64,000 nucleotides of DNA from Gammaproteobacteria bacterium (GCA_016874135.1 VGVE01000001.1:27975-91974); one strand, 5' to 3'. Positions 35,334-45,535 are shown, numbered from the stretch's first letter. Notes: generated by a model from the sequence alone, not told the origin. Translations and numbers: made by a program.

Positions 35334-36602
35334 ATGCGAATCGGAGTGGCCGGACTTGGTAACGTGGCTCAGGGCTTACTGACGTTACTCGAGGAAAATC
35401 ACGGGCAGATCATTGCACAGTGTGGGCAACCCATTGAGGTGGCCGCGGTTGCCAGCCGTTCTCGGCGCGAAGTGGATCTCGGCGGTGCAGAGTTCTCCCA
35501 CGATGTCGCCGCGCTTGCGACCCGCAATGATGTGGATGTGATCGTCGAGCTGATGGGTGGCGAAGGCGCAGCGCTCGAGCTCGTCAAGTCCGCACTCAAC
35601 CACGGCAAGTCAGTGGTTACCGCCAATAAGGCCATTCTGGCGGCACATGGCGATGCTCTCTTTGACCTTGCCGCTGCGCGCGGAGTTGCGCTGGGTATCG
35701 AAGCTTCAGTTGCCGGCGGCATCCCGGTTATCGCTGCACTGACCCGCTCGCTTGCAGCCAATCAGATTGAACGGGTCACCGGAATCATCAATGGCACCTG
35801 CAACTTCATCCTGAGCGCCATGAGTGATCAGGGTGCCGGGTTTGAAGATGCACTCTCCAAAGCCCAACAACTGGGATTTGCGGAAGCTGATCCCACGTTC
35901 GATATGGGTGGCATCGATGCGGCGCATAAGCTGGCTATCCTGGCGGCGCTTGCCTTCGGTGTACCCTTTGATCGCAATGCCGTCTTTGTCGAAGGTATAA
36001 CCGATGTGACACCCGATGACATTACGTACGCGCGGGAACTTGGTTACTGCATCAAGCTCCTGGGGATTACCCGCCGTACTGCTGAAGGCATCGAGATGCG
36101 GGTGCACCCGGCACTTGTCCCGCTTGGCGCCATGTTGGCGAGTGTCAACGGGGTGATGAACGCTGTGCAGATCAATAACAATGCCACCGGCTCATTGCTG
36201 TTCCACGGTCCTGGTGCCGGTGGCCGTGCGACGGCGAGTTCGGTGCTTGCGGACCTGGTGTCAATCGCCCGCGGCGATCGCCCGATTCGCCTTGCGAATA
36301 GCACGGTCACCGCAACGATGTTGCCGATGGCGGCCGTTGAATCAGCCGCGTATCTGCGCATTCCCGTCGTGGATCAGCCTGGCGTGTTTGCGCGAATCGC
36401 CACCATTCTCAGTGATCACGGCATCAGCATTGAAGGCGCAATCCAGCGTGAACGCGCCATCGCCGATCGCAAGGTGCCGATCGTAGTGGTGACACAGCCC
36501 GTCCCGGAAGCGGTGATGACCCGCGCCGTCGCAGCATTGCAGGCGTTACCTGCCGTCGTTGACCGAGTGCGACGAATCCGTGTCGAACACGCGGCCGCAT
36601 GA
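35334..36602 (+). CDS. hom: homoserine dehydrogenase
   Basis: This 422-residue enzyme reduces aspartate semialdehyde to homoserine for threonine and methionine synthesis. The NAD(P)-binding N-terminus is RIGVAGLGNVAQGLLTLLEEN. The catalytic core holds VTANKAILA, GIEASVAGGIPVI and NGTCNFIL. The C-terminal ACT domain (about 345-415, from IPVVDQPGVFARIATILSDHGISIEGA) is the usual site for threonine feedback. The ATG at 35334 matches the family start. recJ follows with a four-base overlap. No thrC is found next to it. Confidence 0.96.
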   Translation: MRIGVAGLGNVAQGLLTLLEENHGQIIAQCGQPIEVAAVASRSRREVDLGGAEFSHDVAALATRNDVDVIVELMGGEGAALELVKSALNHGKSVVTANKAILAAHGDALFDLAAARGVALGIEASVAGGIPVIAALTRSLAANQIERVTGIINGTCNFILSAMSDQGAGFEDALSKAQQLGFAEADPTFDMGGIDAAHKLAILAALAFGVPFDRNAVFVEGITDVTPDDITYARELGYCIKLLGITRRTAEGIEMRVHPALVPLGAMLASVNGVMNAVQINNNATGSLLFHGPGAGGRATASSVLADLVSIARGDRPIRLANSTVTATMLPMAAVESAAYLRIPVVDQPGVFARIATILSDHGISIEGAIQRERAIADRKVPIVVVTQPVPEAVMTRAVAALQALPAVVDRVRRIRVEHAAA

Positions 36603-38353
36603 ACGCGGCCGGTACACCCCAGTTTGTTCGACGCCCGGTTGAGCGGCTATTGCCCGGCGTGCATCCGGTGCTCGGGCGGGTGTACGGCGCTCGTGGAGTC
36701 GGATCGGTGGCGGAACTCAGCCATGACCTGAAATCGCTGTTGCCGCCGGACGGGTTGCCCGATCTCGAGAAAGCGACGGGCCGCCTGCTCAACGCGGTGG
36801 TCACAGGGCAACGGATTCTCTTTGTTGGCGACTTTGATGCGGATGGTGCGACATCCGTTGCGCTTGGCGTGTCCACGCTTCGCCGGTTTGGTGCTGAACA
36901 GGTGGATTTCGTGGTGCCTAACCGTTTCACCTACGGCTATGGGCTGTCGCCGGAAATTGTCGATCTCGCTGCGACCCGCTCGCCAGACCTAATCGTCACG
37001 GTGGATAACGGCGTGGCCAGTATCACCGGGGTCGAACGGGCCAAGGAACTCGGCATCGACGTGATCATTACGGACCATCATCTGCCCGGGAAAGAACTCC
37101 CGCAGGCGCTTGCCGTCGTCAATCCGGTGCTGCCTGAATCCAGATTCCACAGCCACGCACTCGCCGGTGTCGGAGTGATCTTCTATGTTCTGGGTCGACT
37201 GCGAACCGCGTTGGCACAGGCCGGCTGGTTCGAATCAAAGAACATTCCCGTGCCGAACATGGCGGATGGCCTTGATCTAGTGGCGCTGGGGACAGTGGCG
37301 GATGTGGTGCCGCTCGATCAGAACAATCGCGTCCTGGTCGCACAGGGGTTGGCGCGAATTCGTGCAGGACGTGCGCGCCCCGGGATTCAGGCGCTGCTGC
37401 AGGTTTCGCGCCGTGTTGCAGCCAAAATCACTGCAGCTGATCTCGGCTTTGCGATTGGTCCGCGACTCAATGCAGCCGGTCGGCTCGATGACATGACGAT
37501 CGGCATCCGCTGCCTGCTTGCGTCGACAGTCGAAGAGGCCCGGAGCCTTGCCATCGCTCTGGATCAACTCAATCGTGCCCGTCAGGAGCTGGAACAGACC
37601 ATGGTCGCCGATGCGGAACTCATCGTTTCCGGCCAATTGGCAGCAGGTGAAAGCCGGGATGGAATCTGCGTTTACGATCCGGGTTGGCATCAAGGTGTTG
37701 TGGGGATCGTTGCCGGCCGCCTCAAGGACCGCCTGCATCGACCGGTCATTGCATTTGCTGAAGCCGGATCCACTGCGCCGGACGAGCTCAAGGGCTCAGC
37801 CCGCTCTGTACCAGGGCTGCATATGCGTGACCTGCTGGATGAGATCGCCACCAGCCATCTGGGTTTATTACCGCGGTTCGGTGGGCACGCGATGGCTGCC
37901 GGGCTGTCTCTGAAGCGCATTCACTTCAAACAGTTTGCAACCATCTTCAATCGTCTCGTGACCACAAGGCTGCCCGCAGAATCCCGTGATGCCGTGGTTT
38001 ATACCGACGGTGTGCTCGGGGTCGACGACATCAGTGTCGCGACCGCTGATCTGCTGGCGGGAGCGGGGCCCTGGGGACAGGCCTTTCCGGAGCCGCTCTT
38101 CGAGGGTGAGTTCGATGTGATCAGCCGTCGCGTTGTCGGTGAACACCATCTCAAGCTCACGGTCAGTCCACGCGATACCGGTGCTTCTGCCGGTCGACGC
38201 CGACGCCTGATCGATGCAATTGCGTTTCGTCAGGCGGAACGGGCGGTCGAGCCATTCGCACAGGCCACGCTGACCTATCGTCTTGCACGTAATGACTATG
38301 GCGAGGCGCCTACGGTGCAGCTCGTGGTGGAGCATCTTTTGCCGCTGGCATAA
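36599..38353 (+). CDS. recJ: single-stranded-DNA-specific exonuclease RecJ
   Basis: This 584-residue 5'-3' exonuclease is used in recombination and mismatch repair. The DHH domain shows ILFVGDFDADGATSVAL, VTVDNGVAS and IITDHHLPG with the metal-binding Asp and His residues. The DHHA1 domain has GVVGIVAGRLKDR and RFGGHAMAAGLSL. Then comes the C-terminal OB fold. The length is normal. The ATG overlaps the hom stop by four bases, which makes a hom-recJ transcriptional unit. Confidence 0.96.
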   Translation: MNAAGTPQFVRRPVERLLPGVHPVLGRVYGARGVGSVAELSHDLKSLLPPDGLPDLEKATGRLLNAVVTGQRILFVGDFDADGATSVALGVSTLRRFGAEQVDFVVPNRFTYGYGLSPEIVDLAATRSPDLIVTVDNGVASITGVERAKELGIDVIITDHHLPGKELPQALAVVNPVLPESRFHSHALAGVGVIFYVLGRLRTALAQAGWFESKNIPVPNMADGLDLVALGTVADVVPLDQNNRVLVAQGLARIRAGRARPGIQALLQVSRRVAAKITAADLGFAIGPRLNAAGRLDDMTIGIRCLLASTVEEARSLAIALDQLNRARQELEQTMVADAELIVSGQLAAGESRDGICVYDPGWHQGVVGIVAGRLKDRLHRPVIAFAEAGSTAPDELKGSARSVPGLHMRDLLDEIATSHLGLLPRFGGHAMAAGLSLKRIHFKQFATIFNRLVTTRLPAESRDAVVYTDGVLGVDDISVATADLLAGAGPWGQAFPEPLFEGEFDVISRRVVGEHHLKLTVSPRDTGASAGRRRRLIDAIAFRQAERAVEPFAQATLTYRLARNDYGEAPTVQLVVEHLLPLA

Positions 38354-38370
38354 ACTGCGGCGCCTTTTTT
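38341..38370 (+). terminator. weak terminator at the recJ stop codon
   Basis: GCCGC (38341-38345) can pair with GCGGC (38357-38361), with a loop containing the recJ stop. It is followed by six T residues (38365-38370). The stem is short, so this is tentative. Confidence 0.35.
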
Positions 38371-38391
38371 CACCGGGCGGCACGCCACCAA

Positions 38392-39490
38392 ATGGCCGAA
38401 ATCACTTCTGTCAGGGAACGCATCAAGGACCTTTCTGCGCGTGATGTCGCGCTCCGGGGGTATCTTTGACTATGCCGGTAAAGAAGCCCGTTTCGAGGAA
38501 GTAGAAGCAGAGCTGGCTGAAGCGGGTGTCTGGAACGATCCTGCGCGCGCCCAGGCGCTTGGCAAAGAACGATCCGAGCTCGCAGTCATCGTCGGCGTGC
38601 TGCGGGATCTGCATCAGACCCTCGCTGATCTTTCCGAACTCGCCGAATTGTCCTCCGCCGACGATGATGCGGATTCACTCGACCAGGTCGATGTTGAACT
38701 CGACAAGGTGACGGAGTCACTCGAAGCGCTCGAGTTTCGCCGCATGTTTTCCGGGGAGATGGATACCCACTCCGCCTACCTTGAAATCCAGGCAGGCTCC
38801 GGCGGTACCGAAGCCCAGGACTGGGCAGAGATGCTTCTGCGCATGTATCTCAAGTGGGCGGAGAAACGTGGATTCACCGCCGAGGTCACGGAAGTGTCCG
38901 CAGGCGAAGTTGCCGGTATCAAGGGTGCCAGTGTGCACGTCCAGGGTGAATACGCGTTTGGCTGGTTGCGCTCTGAAACCGGGGTTCACCGGCTGGTGCG
39001 CAAATCACCTTTTGATTCCGGCAATCGGCGACACACATCGTTCGCCTCGGTCTTCATCTCCCCGGAGATCGATGACGACATCGAGATTGATCTCAACATG
39101 GCCGACGTCAGGGTGGATACTTATCGGGCGAGTGGTGCTGGCGGTCAGCACGTGAACAAGACCGACTCGGCGATACGTCTGACCCATATTCCGACCAACA
39201 CCGTCGTGCAATGTCAGACTGAACGTTCACAGCACCAGAATCGCGACAAGGCGTTCAAGCAGCTGCGCGCCAAACTGTACGAACTGGAAGTGCTCAAGCG
39301 GAAGGCTGCACAACAGGCGCTTGAAGACTCGAAGACGGATATCGGCTGGGGTAATCAGATCCGCTCTTACGTACTTGATCAGTCGCGGGTCAAAGACCTA
39401 CGGACCGGATTTGAACGCAGCGATCCCGGCAATGTGCTGGATGGTGATATCGATGATCTCATCGAAGCGAGCCTAAAAGCCGGGCTGTAG
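38392..39490 (+). CDS. prfB: peptide chain release factor 2, programmed +1 frameshift
   Basis: RF2 terminates translation at UGA and UAA. The zero frame starts at the ATG 38392 and stops after 25 codons at TGA (38467-38469). A +1 shift continues as [16 protein letters not shown] to 39490. The shift site CGGGGGTATCTTTGAC is nearly identical to that of E. coli prfB. The product is about 365 residues, with [33 protein letters not shown], the recognition loop SPF ([14 protein letters not shown]) and the GGQ motif [11 protein letters not shown]. Autoregulation: low RF2 lets the ribosome pause at UGA and shift. lysS follows, as in E. coli. Confidence 0.97.
38455..38470 (+). promoter_or_regulatory. 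RF2 programmed frameshift site
   Basis: The bases read CGG GGG TAT CTT TGA C. GGGGG acts as an internal Shine-Dalgarno element, CTT is the slippery codon and TGA (38467-38469) is the in-frame stop. Confidence 0.95.
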
Positions 39491-39555
39491 CGAACCCGAA
39501 TGCCGCAGGAGAGTCCCGTCGACAAGTGCATTTCAGCTGCATTTCAGGAGCATTG

Positions 39556-41049
39556 ATGAACGACCAGAACCAGACGGAACACCAGGATGTCGCGGCAGTC
39601 AGACGCGCCAAGCGTGACGCCTGGCTGGCGAAAGCGCAGATCTATCCCAATGACTTCCGGCGTGATGCCATGGCGGCGGCGTTGCATCGCCGTGCCGAGG
39701 GGCTGGACAAAGGCGCTCTCGAGAGGGAAGCCCTTCGAGCTACGGTCTGTGGTCGCATCATGCTGCGCCGGGTGATGGGCAAGGCGAGCTTTATTACCCT
39801 CGAAGACAGCAGTGGACGCATCCAGTGTTATCTGACCGGTGATGCGCTGGGTGCGGCATACGATGAGTTCAAGGCGTGGTGGGATATTGGCGATATCGTC
39901 GGGCTCTCCGGCACGCTGATGCGAACCAACAAGGGCGAGTTGACCGTTGCGGCGGATCGGATCGTGTTGCTCAACAAGACACTCAAGCCCTTGCCGGAGA
40001 AGTACCACGGCCTTGCGGATACGGAGATCCGTTACCGGCAGCGGTATCTTGATCTCATCATGAATGAAGACAGTCGGCGGGTGTTCGCGATCCGCAACCG
40101 GCTCATTCGCCTGCTGCGGGACTTTTTCGGCGACCGGGACTTCATCGAGGTGGAAACACCGATGCTGCATCCCATCCAGGGCGGGGCAACTGCGCGGCCA
40201 TTCACAACCCACCACAACGCGCTCGACATGCCGATGTTCCTGCGCATCGCACCTGAGCTCTATCTCAAGCGACTGGTGGTTGGTGGGTATGAGCGTGTGT
40301 TTGAAATCAACCGTAACTTCCGCAATGAAGGGTTGTCGACCCGGCACAACCCTGAATTCACCATGCTGGAGTTCTATCAGGCGTATGCCGATTACAACGA
40401 TCTGATCGCGCTCACTGAAGAATTGTTCCGTTGGCTGGTCACGGAGCTCTGTGGCACGCCGGTTATCGAATTTCAGGGGAATACCCTCGACTTCGGAAAA
40501 CCATTCCAACGCATCAGTATTGCACAGTCGCTGACTGAGATCGGCGGGCTGGATGAGGAGACCGCCACAGATGCGAGTCGTTTGCGCGAACACCTCTTGC
40601 GCATGGGAATCGAAACCGATCCGGGCTGGGGGCTCGGGCGGCTGCAGTCGGAGTACTTCGAAGCCCGGGTGGAGGAGAAGTTGCTGCAGCCGACATTCAT
40701 CACCGAATATCCCGCCGAAATTTCGCCTCTCGCGCGTCGCAATGACCGCAATCCTGAGGTAACGGACCGGTTTGAGCTCTTCATTCTCGGGCGTGAGTAC
40801 TGCAACGGTTTTTCAGAGCTGAATGATCCCGTCGATCAGGCGGAGCGTTTTTCTGCCCAGGTGGCGGCAAAAGAAGCCGGTGATGCTGAAGCGATGCACT
40901 TCGACCATGATTTCGTCGAAGCACTTGAGTACGGTCTGCCGCCGACGGCAGGCGAGGGCATCGGAGTGGATCGCCTCGCTATGTTGTTGACCGGCTCGCC
41001 CAGCATCCGCGACGTCATCCTCTTCCCGCTGATGCGGCCGCAGGGCTGA
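39556..41049 (+). CDS. lysS: lysyl-tRNA synthetase, class II
   Basis: This 497-residue class IIb synthetase charges tRNA-Lys. The N-terminal OB anticodon-binding domain spans about 60-170 ([21 protein letters not shown]). The catalytic core has motif 2 around [21 protein letters not shown] and motif 3 [13 protein letters not shown]. The ATG at 39556 follows CAGGAG and is preferred over an in-frame codon at 39526. It follows prfB by 65 bases and precedes ung by one base. Confidence 0.97.
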   Translation: MNDQNQTEHQDVAAVRRAKRDAWLAKAQIYPNDFRRDAMAAALHRRAEGLDKGALEREALRATVCGRIMLRRVMGKASFITLEDSSGRIQCYLTGDALGAAYDEFKAWWDIGDIVGLSGTLMRTNKGELTVAADRIVLLNKTLKPLPEKYHGLADTEIRYRQRYLDLIMNEDSRRVFAIRNRLIRLLRDFFGDRDFIEVETPMLHPIQGGATARPFTTHHNALDMPMFLRIAPELYLKRLVVGGYERVFEINRNFRNEGLSTRHNPEFTMLEFYQAYADYNDLIALTEELFRWLVTELCGTPVIEFQGNTLDFGKPFQRISIAQSLTEIGGLDEETATDASRLREHLLRMGIETDPGWGLGRLQSEYFEARVEEKLLQPTFITEYPAEISPLARRNDRNPEVTDRFELFILGREYCNGFSELNDPVDQAERFSAQVAAKEAGDAEAMHFDHDFVEALEYGLPPTAGEGIGVDRLAMLLTGSPSIRDVILFPLMRPQG

Positions 41050-41050
41050 G

Positions 41051-41746
41051 ATGGCTGCGAGTGCCGTCAAGCTTGACCCGTCCTGGCTCGCGGTGCTCGG
41101 AGAAGAATTCGAACAACCCTACATGCAGCGGCTGCGTGAGTTTCTGCGCAGCGAAAAAGCGGCGCACAAACACATCTATCCACGCGGCAAGGACATCTTC
41201 GCCGCGCTCGACCTGTGCGTGTTCGATGCCGTCAAGGTGGTCATCATCGGCCAGGATCCTTACCACGGCGCTGGTCAGGCACATGGTCTCTGTTTTTCGG
41301 TGCTGCCCGGGGTGCCACAGCCGCCATCACTGATCAACATCTTTCAGGAAATTGAAAATGACGTTGGTGCTGGCCAGCACATGCCCCGTGACCGTGGGTG
41401 CCTCGACGCGTGGGCGAAGCAGGGTGTCCTGCTGCTCAATGCCGTTTTGACGGTGGAACAGGATCGAGCCGGTTCGCACCAGGGCAAAGGATGGGAGACG
41501 TTTACGGATCGGATCGTCGCGATACTCAATGAACGCAGCGAAGGTCTCGTCTTCATGCTGTGGGGGAGTTATGCGCAGAAGAAGGGCGCGATGGTTGATC
41601 GCTCCCGTCATTGTGTGCTCGAAGCGCCGCATCCGTCGCCCCTGTCCGCGCACAGGGGGTTCCTTGGCTGCCGGCACTTTTCCAAAGCCAACCTCTGGCT
41701 CGAACAGCACAGGAAACAACCCGTGAACTGGTTTGCCGTAAACTGA
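41051..41746 (+). CDS. ung: uracil-DNA glycosylase
   Basis: This 231-residue family 1 UDG removes uracil from DNA. The water-activating loop is [18 protein letters not shown] (catalytic Asp69). The conserved [19 protein letters not shown] and the leucine loop [14 protein letters not shown] with the catalytic His are intact. The ATG follows the lysS stop directly, so it may share that transcript. Confidence 0.96.
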   Translation: MAASAVKLDPSWLAVLGEEFEQPYMQRLREFLRSEKAAHKHIYPRGKDIFAALDLCVFDAVKVVIIGQDPYHGAGQAHGLCFSVLPGVPQPPSLINIFQEIENDVGAGQHMPRDRGCLDAWAKQGVLLLNAVLTVEQDRAGSHQGKGWETFTDRIVAILNERSEGLVFMLWGSYAQKKGAMVDRSRHCVLEAPHPSPLSAHRGFLGCRHFSKANLWLEQHRKQPVNWFAVN

Positions 41747-41791
41747 GCCGCAACACATCGGTTAGAAAAAGCTGATATCAAGGAGACCGAC

Positions 41792-42580
41792 ATGATCCAG
41801 TCGAAAAGCACCAAACTTCTCGCCGAGATGCGTGGACACACGCTGCTGATCACGATCAATAATCCACCGGCGAATACCTGGGATCCGGACAGCCTTGGTG
41901 CCATGACAGATCTGGTGGCACAGGCCAATACGGACAAGGAAGTGTATGCCATCGTCATCACCGGGCAGGGAGAGAAGTTCTTTTCCGCTGGTGCGGATCT
42001 CAAGCTCTTCGCGGACGGCAACAAGGGTGTAGCACGTGGTATGGCGGAAAACTTCGGTGGCGCTTTCGAAGCACTCGCGCAGTTTCGCGGTGTCAGTATT
42101 GCCGCTATCAACGGATACGCGATGGGTGGTGGGCTCGAGTGCACACTCGCCTGTGACATCCGTATCGCCGAGCGACAGGCGCAAATGGCCCTGCCGGAGG
42201 CAACTGTCGGTCTCCTGCCCTGTGGCGGTGGTACCCAGAACCTCTCGTGGGTGGTCGGCGAAGGCTGGGCCAAGCGCATGATTCTCTGCGGCGAGCGTGT
42301 GGATGCAGTGACTGCGGAAAAGATCGGCCTGGTGGAAGAAGTGGTGGAAAAAGGCCAGGCACTCGGCAAAGCCCTGGCGTTGGCAGAAGCGGTCTGCAAA
42401 CAATCGCCACCGGCGGTATCCGCCTGCAAGTCGCTGATCCAGCGGGCACGCAGAACCGATATCCAGTCGTCGTATGCGCCGGAGCGGGATGCGTTCGTTG
42501 GTTTGTTTGATACCAAGGACCAGCGCGAAGGCGTGAATGCCTTTCTCGAAAAACGTTTACCATCCTGGATCAACGGTTGA
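41792..42580 (+). CDS. enoyl-CoA hydratase
   Basis: This 262-residue crotonase-fold protein has the oxyanion-hole segment FSAGADLKLF and AMGGGLECTLACDIRIAE. The two catalytic glutamates lie in GGLECT and LPEATVGLLPCGGGTQ. It hydrates 2-enoyl-CoA, and the neighbours suggest methacrylyl-CoA in valine breakdown. An AAGGAG ribosome site precedes the ATG. The stop overlaps the region of the next start. Confidence 0.9.
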   Translation: MIQSKSTKLLAEMRGHTLLITINNPPANTWDPDSLGAMTDLVAQANTDKEVYAIVITGQGEKFFSAGADLKLFADGNKGVARGMAENFGGAFEALAQFRGVSIAAINGYAMGGGLECTLACDIRIAERQAQMALPEATVGLLPCGGGTQNLSWVVGEGWAKRMILCGERVDAVTAEKIGLVEEVVEKGQALGKALALAEAVCKQSPPAVSACKSLIQRARRTDIQSSYAPERDAFVGLFDTKDQREGVNAFLEKRLPSWING

Positions 42581-42582
42581 CG

Positions 42583-43698
42583 ATGATGGGCAGCGACAGC
42601 GTACTTTTCAGCCAGATCATTTTGCCCGGAGGGCGTCTGCTCGCCCATGCTGAACTCAACGTCCCGTCGACGCTGAACTCGCTCAGTCTCGAGATGATCC
42701 ATCTCCTGCAACCGAAGCTCGACGAGTGGGCGCATACACCCGGAATCGCTGCAGTGCTGATCACGGGTGCCGGTGATCGGGCGTTTTGCGCCGGTGGTGA
42801 CATTCAGGCGCTGTATCACGCGATTCGACGCAACCATGAAGCGGGCAAGGTGGTGGATACCTACCCCTTCGATTTTTTTGAACGTGAATACCGCCTTGAC
42901 TATTGCCTACATACCTTTCCGAAGCCCGTGGTGGTACTCGGTCATGGCGTCGTCATGGGTGGAGGACTCGGAATTCTCAGTGCGGCATCCCACCGTGTAC
43001 TGACCGAAAAGTCGCGGGTTGCCATACCGGAAATCACCATCGGCCTGTTTCCGGATGCCGGCACGACCTGGCTTTTGAAGAACATGCCTGAACACCTTGC
43101 CGTGTTCACCGGTATGACCGGCAGTCATTGTAATGCTGCGGATGCGATGGTCTGTGGTGTTGGAACCGTGGTGGTCGATAGCACGCGGATTGCAAAGATT
43201 CGTGATGGCATCGCTGGCCTCATCCTCACCGGTAACCGGACTCAGGATGACCGTCGCCTGACGGATTTCCTCCGTCGCTTCGAAACATCGAAGCTGCCAG
43301 CTTCTGAGCTGGCTGCTGTTCCGAAGAGCCTTTCTGCGGCGACGTCACTCACGGATACCGTCGTGGCGATCCGCAAGCTCTCCGGCACGTCTGCCTGGAT
43401 AGACCGGTGTATCACTACGATGAATTCCGGGTGCGCAACTTCGATTGGTGTCGTGCACGAACAGATCCGCCGCTGCAAATCATTCTCGCTGGCGGATGCG
43501 TTCCGGATGGAGATGGTGATCGCAACGCACTGCGCCACCAATCGGGAATTCGCTGAAGGCGTTCGGGCGCTTCTCATCGACAAGGACAATGCGCCGAAGT
43601 GGAGCTATCCGTCACTGGAGTCTCTTCCTTCAAGCCACATCAAGAGTCATTTTGCGGAACCGTGGCCAGTGAATCCGCTGGCGGATCTCGACCGCTGA
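42583..43698 (+). CDS. 3-hydroxyisobutyryl-CoA hydrolase-like protein
   Basis: This 371-residue crotonase-family protein has the HIBYL-CoA hydrolase pattern: FCAGGDIQALYHAIR, GHGVVMGGGLGILSAASHRV and the signature IPEITIGLFPDAGTTWLL. A long C-terminal extension of about 150 residues is absent from ordinary hydratases. It would release 3-hydroxyisobutyrate from its CoA ester in valine degradation. Two ATGs (42583, 42586) follow a TTG at 42577. It lies between the hydratase and the dehydrogenase of the same pathway. Confidence 0.87.
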   Translation: MMGSDSVLFSQIILPGGRLLAHAELNVPSTLNSLSLEMIHLLQPKLDEWAHTPGIAAVLITGAGDRAFCAGGDIQALYHAIRRNHEAGKVVDTYPFDFFEREYRLDYCLHTFPKPVVVLGHGVVMGGGLGILSAASHRVLTEKSRVAIPEITIGLFPDAGTTWLLKNMPEHLAVFTGMTGSHCNAADAMVCGVGTVVVDSTRIAKIRDGIAGLILTGNRTQDDRRLTDFLRRFETSKLPASELAAVPKSLSAATSLTDTVVAIRKLSGTSAWIDRCITTMNSGCATSIGVVHEQIRRCKSFSLADAFRMEMVIATHCATNREFAEGVRALLIDKDNAPKWSYPSLESLPSSHIKSHFAEPWPVNPLADLDR

Positions 43699-43719
43699 GC
43701 AGCCGGCAACGGCTGCTTT
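43699..43719 (+). terminator. hairpin between the hydrolase and dehydrogenase genes
   Basis: GCAGCCG (43699-43705), a GCAA tetraloop and CGGCTGC (43710-43716) are followed by TTT. The stable 7-bp stem begins at the stop codon. The short T-run suggests partial termination or mRNA stabilisation. Confidence 0.5.
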
Positions 43720-43760
43720 GAAGAACGACGAATTTGATCTGAGGAACTGAGGAACTAAGT

Positions 43761-44654
43761 ATGACCACCGTGGGGTTCGTAGGGCTTGGTAATATGGGCG
43801 GGCCGATGGCGACCAATCTTGCCAAAGCGGGTTTTACCATGAAGGTGTTTGATCTGGTACCTGTATTGATCGCTGGTGTGAAGGGCGCCGCTGGTGCGAG
43901 CAGCGCCTCCGATGCTGCAAGCGGTGTCGATGTCTTCATCAGCATGTTGCCCGCAGGGCGACATGTTGAGGGTCTGTACCTCGGTGATAGTGGTGTCGCG
44001 GGAATCCTGAAAAAGGATGCACTCGTCATTGATTGCAGCACCATCGACCCGGGCACCGCGCGCAGGGTCGCCACCGCCCTAGCCGTCAAAGGCATCACCA
44101 TGCTGGACGCGCCGGTTTCCGGCGGAACAGCGGGGGCGCAGAACGGCACACTGACGTTCATCGTCGGTGGCACCGCTGCCGGCCTCGATCGCGCTCGTCC
44201 GATCCTGCAGGCCATGGGCGCCAACATTTATCACGCCGGTGAGAGCGGAGCGGGGCAGATTGCCAAGGTCTGCAACAACATGTTGCTGGCCGTGCTGATG
44301 GCCGGCACCGCGGAAGCCCTTGCACTCGGCGTGAAGAATGGTCTTGATCCCGCGGTGCTCTCTGAAATCATGCAGAAGTCATCCGGCGGCAACTGGGCGT
44401 TGAATGTCTATAACCCGTGGCCTAGTGTGCAGGAAAACTCGGCGGCTTCGCGCGGTTATTCCGGCGGTTTCCTCACCGATCTCATGACCAAGGACCTTGG
44501 ACTGGCACTGGAAACCGCAATGCAATCGGGTTCGAGCATTCCGATGGGATCACTGGCCCGCAACCTGTTCACCACCCATGCGACGCTCAATGGTGCCGGC
44601 CGGCTGGATTTTTCCAGCATACAGTGGCTGTACGCCCCGGAAGTCAGGCGTTAG
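43761..44654 (+). CDS. mmsB: 3-hydroxyisobutyrate dehydrogenase
   Basis: This 297-residue beta-hydroxyacid dehydrogenase has the NAD-binding start VGFVGLGNMGGPMATNLAKAG, the substrate loop LDAPVSGGTAGAQNGTLTF, and the catalytic lysine in GAGQIAKVCNNMLLA. It oxidises 3-hydroxyisobutyrate to methylmalonate semialdehyde, the step after the hydrolase. The gene symbol is assigned by context with the two crotonase genes. The ATG follows a GAGGAAC site. Confidence 0.92.
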   Translation: MTTVGFVGLGNMGGPMATNLAKAGFTMKVFDLVPVLIAGVKGAAGASSASDAASGVDVFISMLPAGRHVEGLYLGDSGVAGILKKDALVIDCSTIDPGTARRVATALAVKGITMLDAPVSGGTAGAQNGTLTFIVGGTAAGLDRARPILQAMGANIYHAGESGAGQIAKVCNNMLLAVLMAGTAEALALGVKNGLDPAVLSEIMQKSSGGNWALNVYNPWPSVQENSAASRGYSGGFLTDLMTKDLGLALETAMQSGSSIPMGSLARNLFTTHATLNGAGRLDFSSIQWLYAPEVRR

Positions 44655-44672
44655 TCACGTCGCGTGCGATAA

Positions 44673-44699
44673 AGCGGGCCTTCAGGTGAGGTGCCCGCT
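44673..44699. terminator. inverted repeat between convergent mmsB and HDOD gene
   Basis: AGCGGGC (44673-44679) and GCCCGCT (44693-44699) are perfect 7-bp inverted repeats with a 13-base loop. They lie in the 44-base gap between convergent genes. No T-run is seen. Confidence 0.4.
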
Positions 44700-45535
44700 C
44701 AGCGATAGAGCTCTCTGGCCATCTGGAAAGCGTCGCGGAACGAATCCAGCGTTTCCCGTGCCGCATCTGGGTCGAGGTCCATCCGGGCAAAGCCCGAAAT
44801 CTCGGACCAATCGAGCGTGTTCAGAGGGTGATCGGTGCCAATGATGACCTGTAGTTCGGAGATCTGCGTCACATCCACGAAGTCGATGTCGGCGATTTCC
44901 CGATCGTAGTTGCGCATCTGCGTCGGAATGCAGGCGAGTTCCGGCGGGAAGTTCCAGCGGATGAGGATCATCTTGCCGATGCTGCCCTGTGCGCTTGCGA
45001 TCACGCGGTCCAGTGTGGACTCATCCGGAAACAGCTCTTCATGTTCTTCCGCCCAGGACAGGATGGGCAACGCACCGATGCTGTGCGTGAGGCCCCCAAG
45101 CGTCGCCTGATCAGCGGCAAGTTCAGTGAAACTGCTGGCCAGTACGCCGGCAACTGCAGCCACATCTGTAGCGTGAATCCAGATGGCTCGCATCTTGCGG
45201 TCAATGACGTCGGACGTCGCCTGGAACATGTGTTTCATGGCGAGACCGGTAGTGACGTTTGCAGCGAATACCACGCCCATGCGGCTGATGGCGGTCGTCA
45301 GATCCTCGATCGGACGCACAGCATGGAACATAGGCGAGTTTGCGATCCGGATCAGTTGCGCCGAAAGGGCTGGATCTGCGACGATTACCTTTGCGAGGCG
45401 CTGAACCGATACACCACGATCGCCTGCGGTTTCCCTGATCTTGAGTGCCACTTCCGGCAGCGTTGGCAGATCGAGTTCGTCTTTCTCGGCTGCGGCGGAC
45501 AGTTCCTTTTCAATGGTTAACGCGAGGTTTGACAT
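44699..45535 (-). CDS. HDOD-domain protein
   Basis: This 278-residue cytoplasmic protein has an HDOD domain from about residue 15 to 215: ELDLPTLPEVALKIRE, VIVADPALSAQLIRIANSPMF, then LTTAISRMGVVFAAN and VAAVAGVLAS. HDOD domains are catalytically dead HD relatives used in signalling, often for cyclic-di-GMP, motility or stress. No output domain is fused. The ATG at 45535 follows AGGGAATCAGG and is preferred over an in-frame codon 60 bases upstream. The exact role is unknown. Confidence 0.85.
   Translation of the reverse strand: MSNLALTIEKELSAAAEKDELDLPTLPEVALKIRETAGDRGVSVQRLAKVIVADPALSAQLIRIANSPMFHAVRPIEDLTTAISRMGVVFAANVTTGLAMKHMFQATSDVIDRKMRAIWIHATDVAAVAGVLASSFTELAADQATLGGLTHSIGALPILSWAEEHEELFPDESTLDRVIASAQGSIGKMILIRWNFPPELACIPTQMRNYDREIADIDFVDVTQISELQVIIGTDHPLNTLDWSEISGFARMDLDPDAARETLDSFRDAFQMARELYR

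Noticed and set aside
39544..40593. A 349-codon minus-strand frame opposite lysS
   Set aside because: lysS is certain here; the antisense translation shows no domain and no ribosome site.
41608..42837. A 409-codon minus-strand frame opposite ung and enoyl-CoA hydratase
   Set aside because: It covers two well-supported genes on the plus strand and has no recognisable domain.
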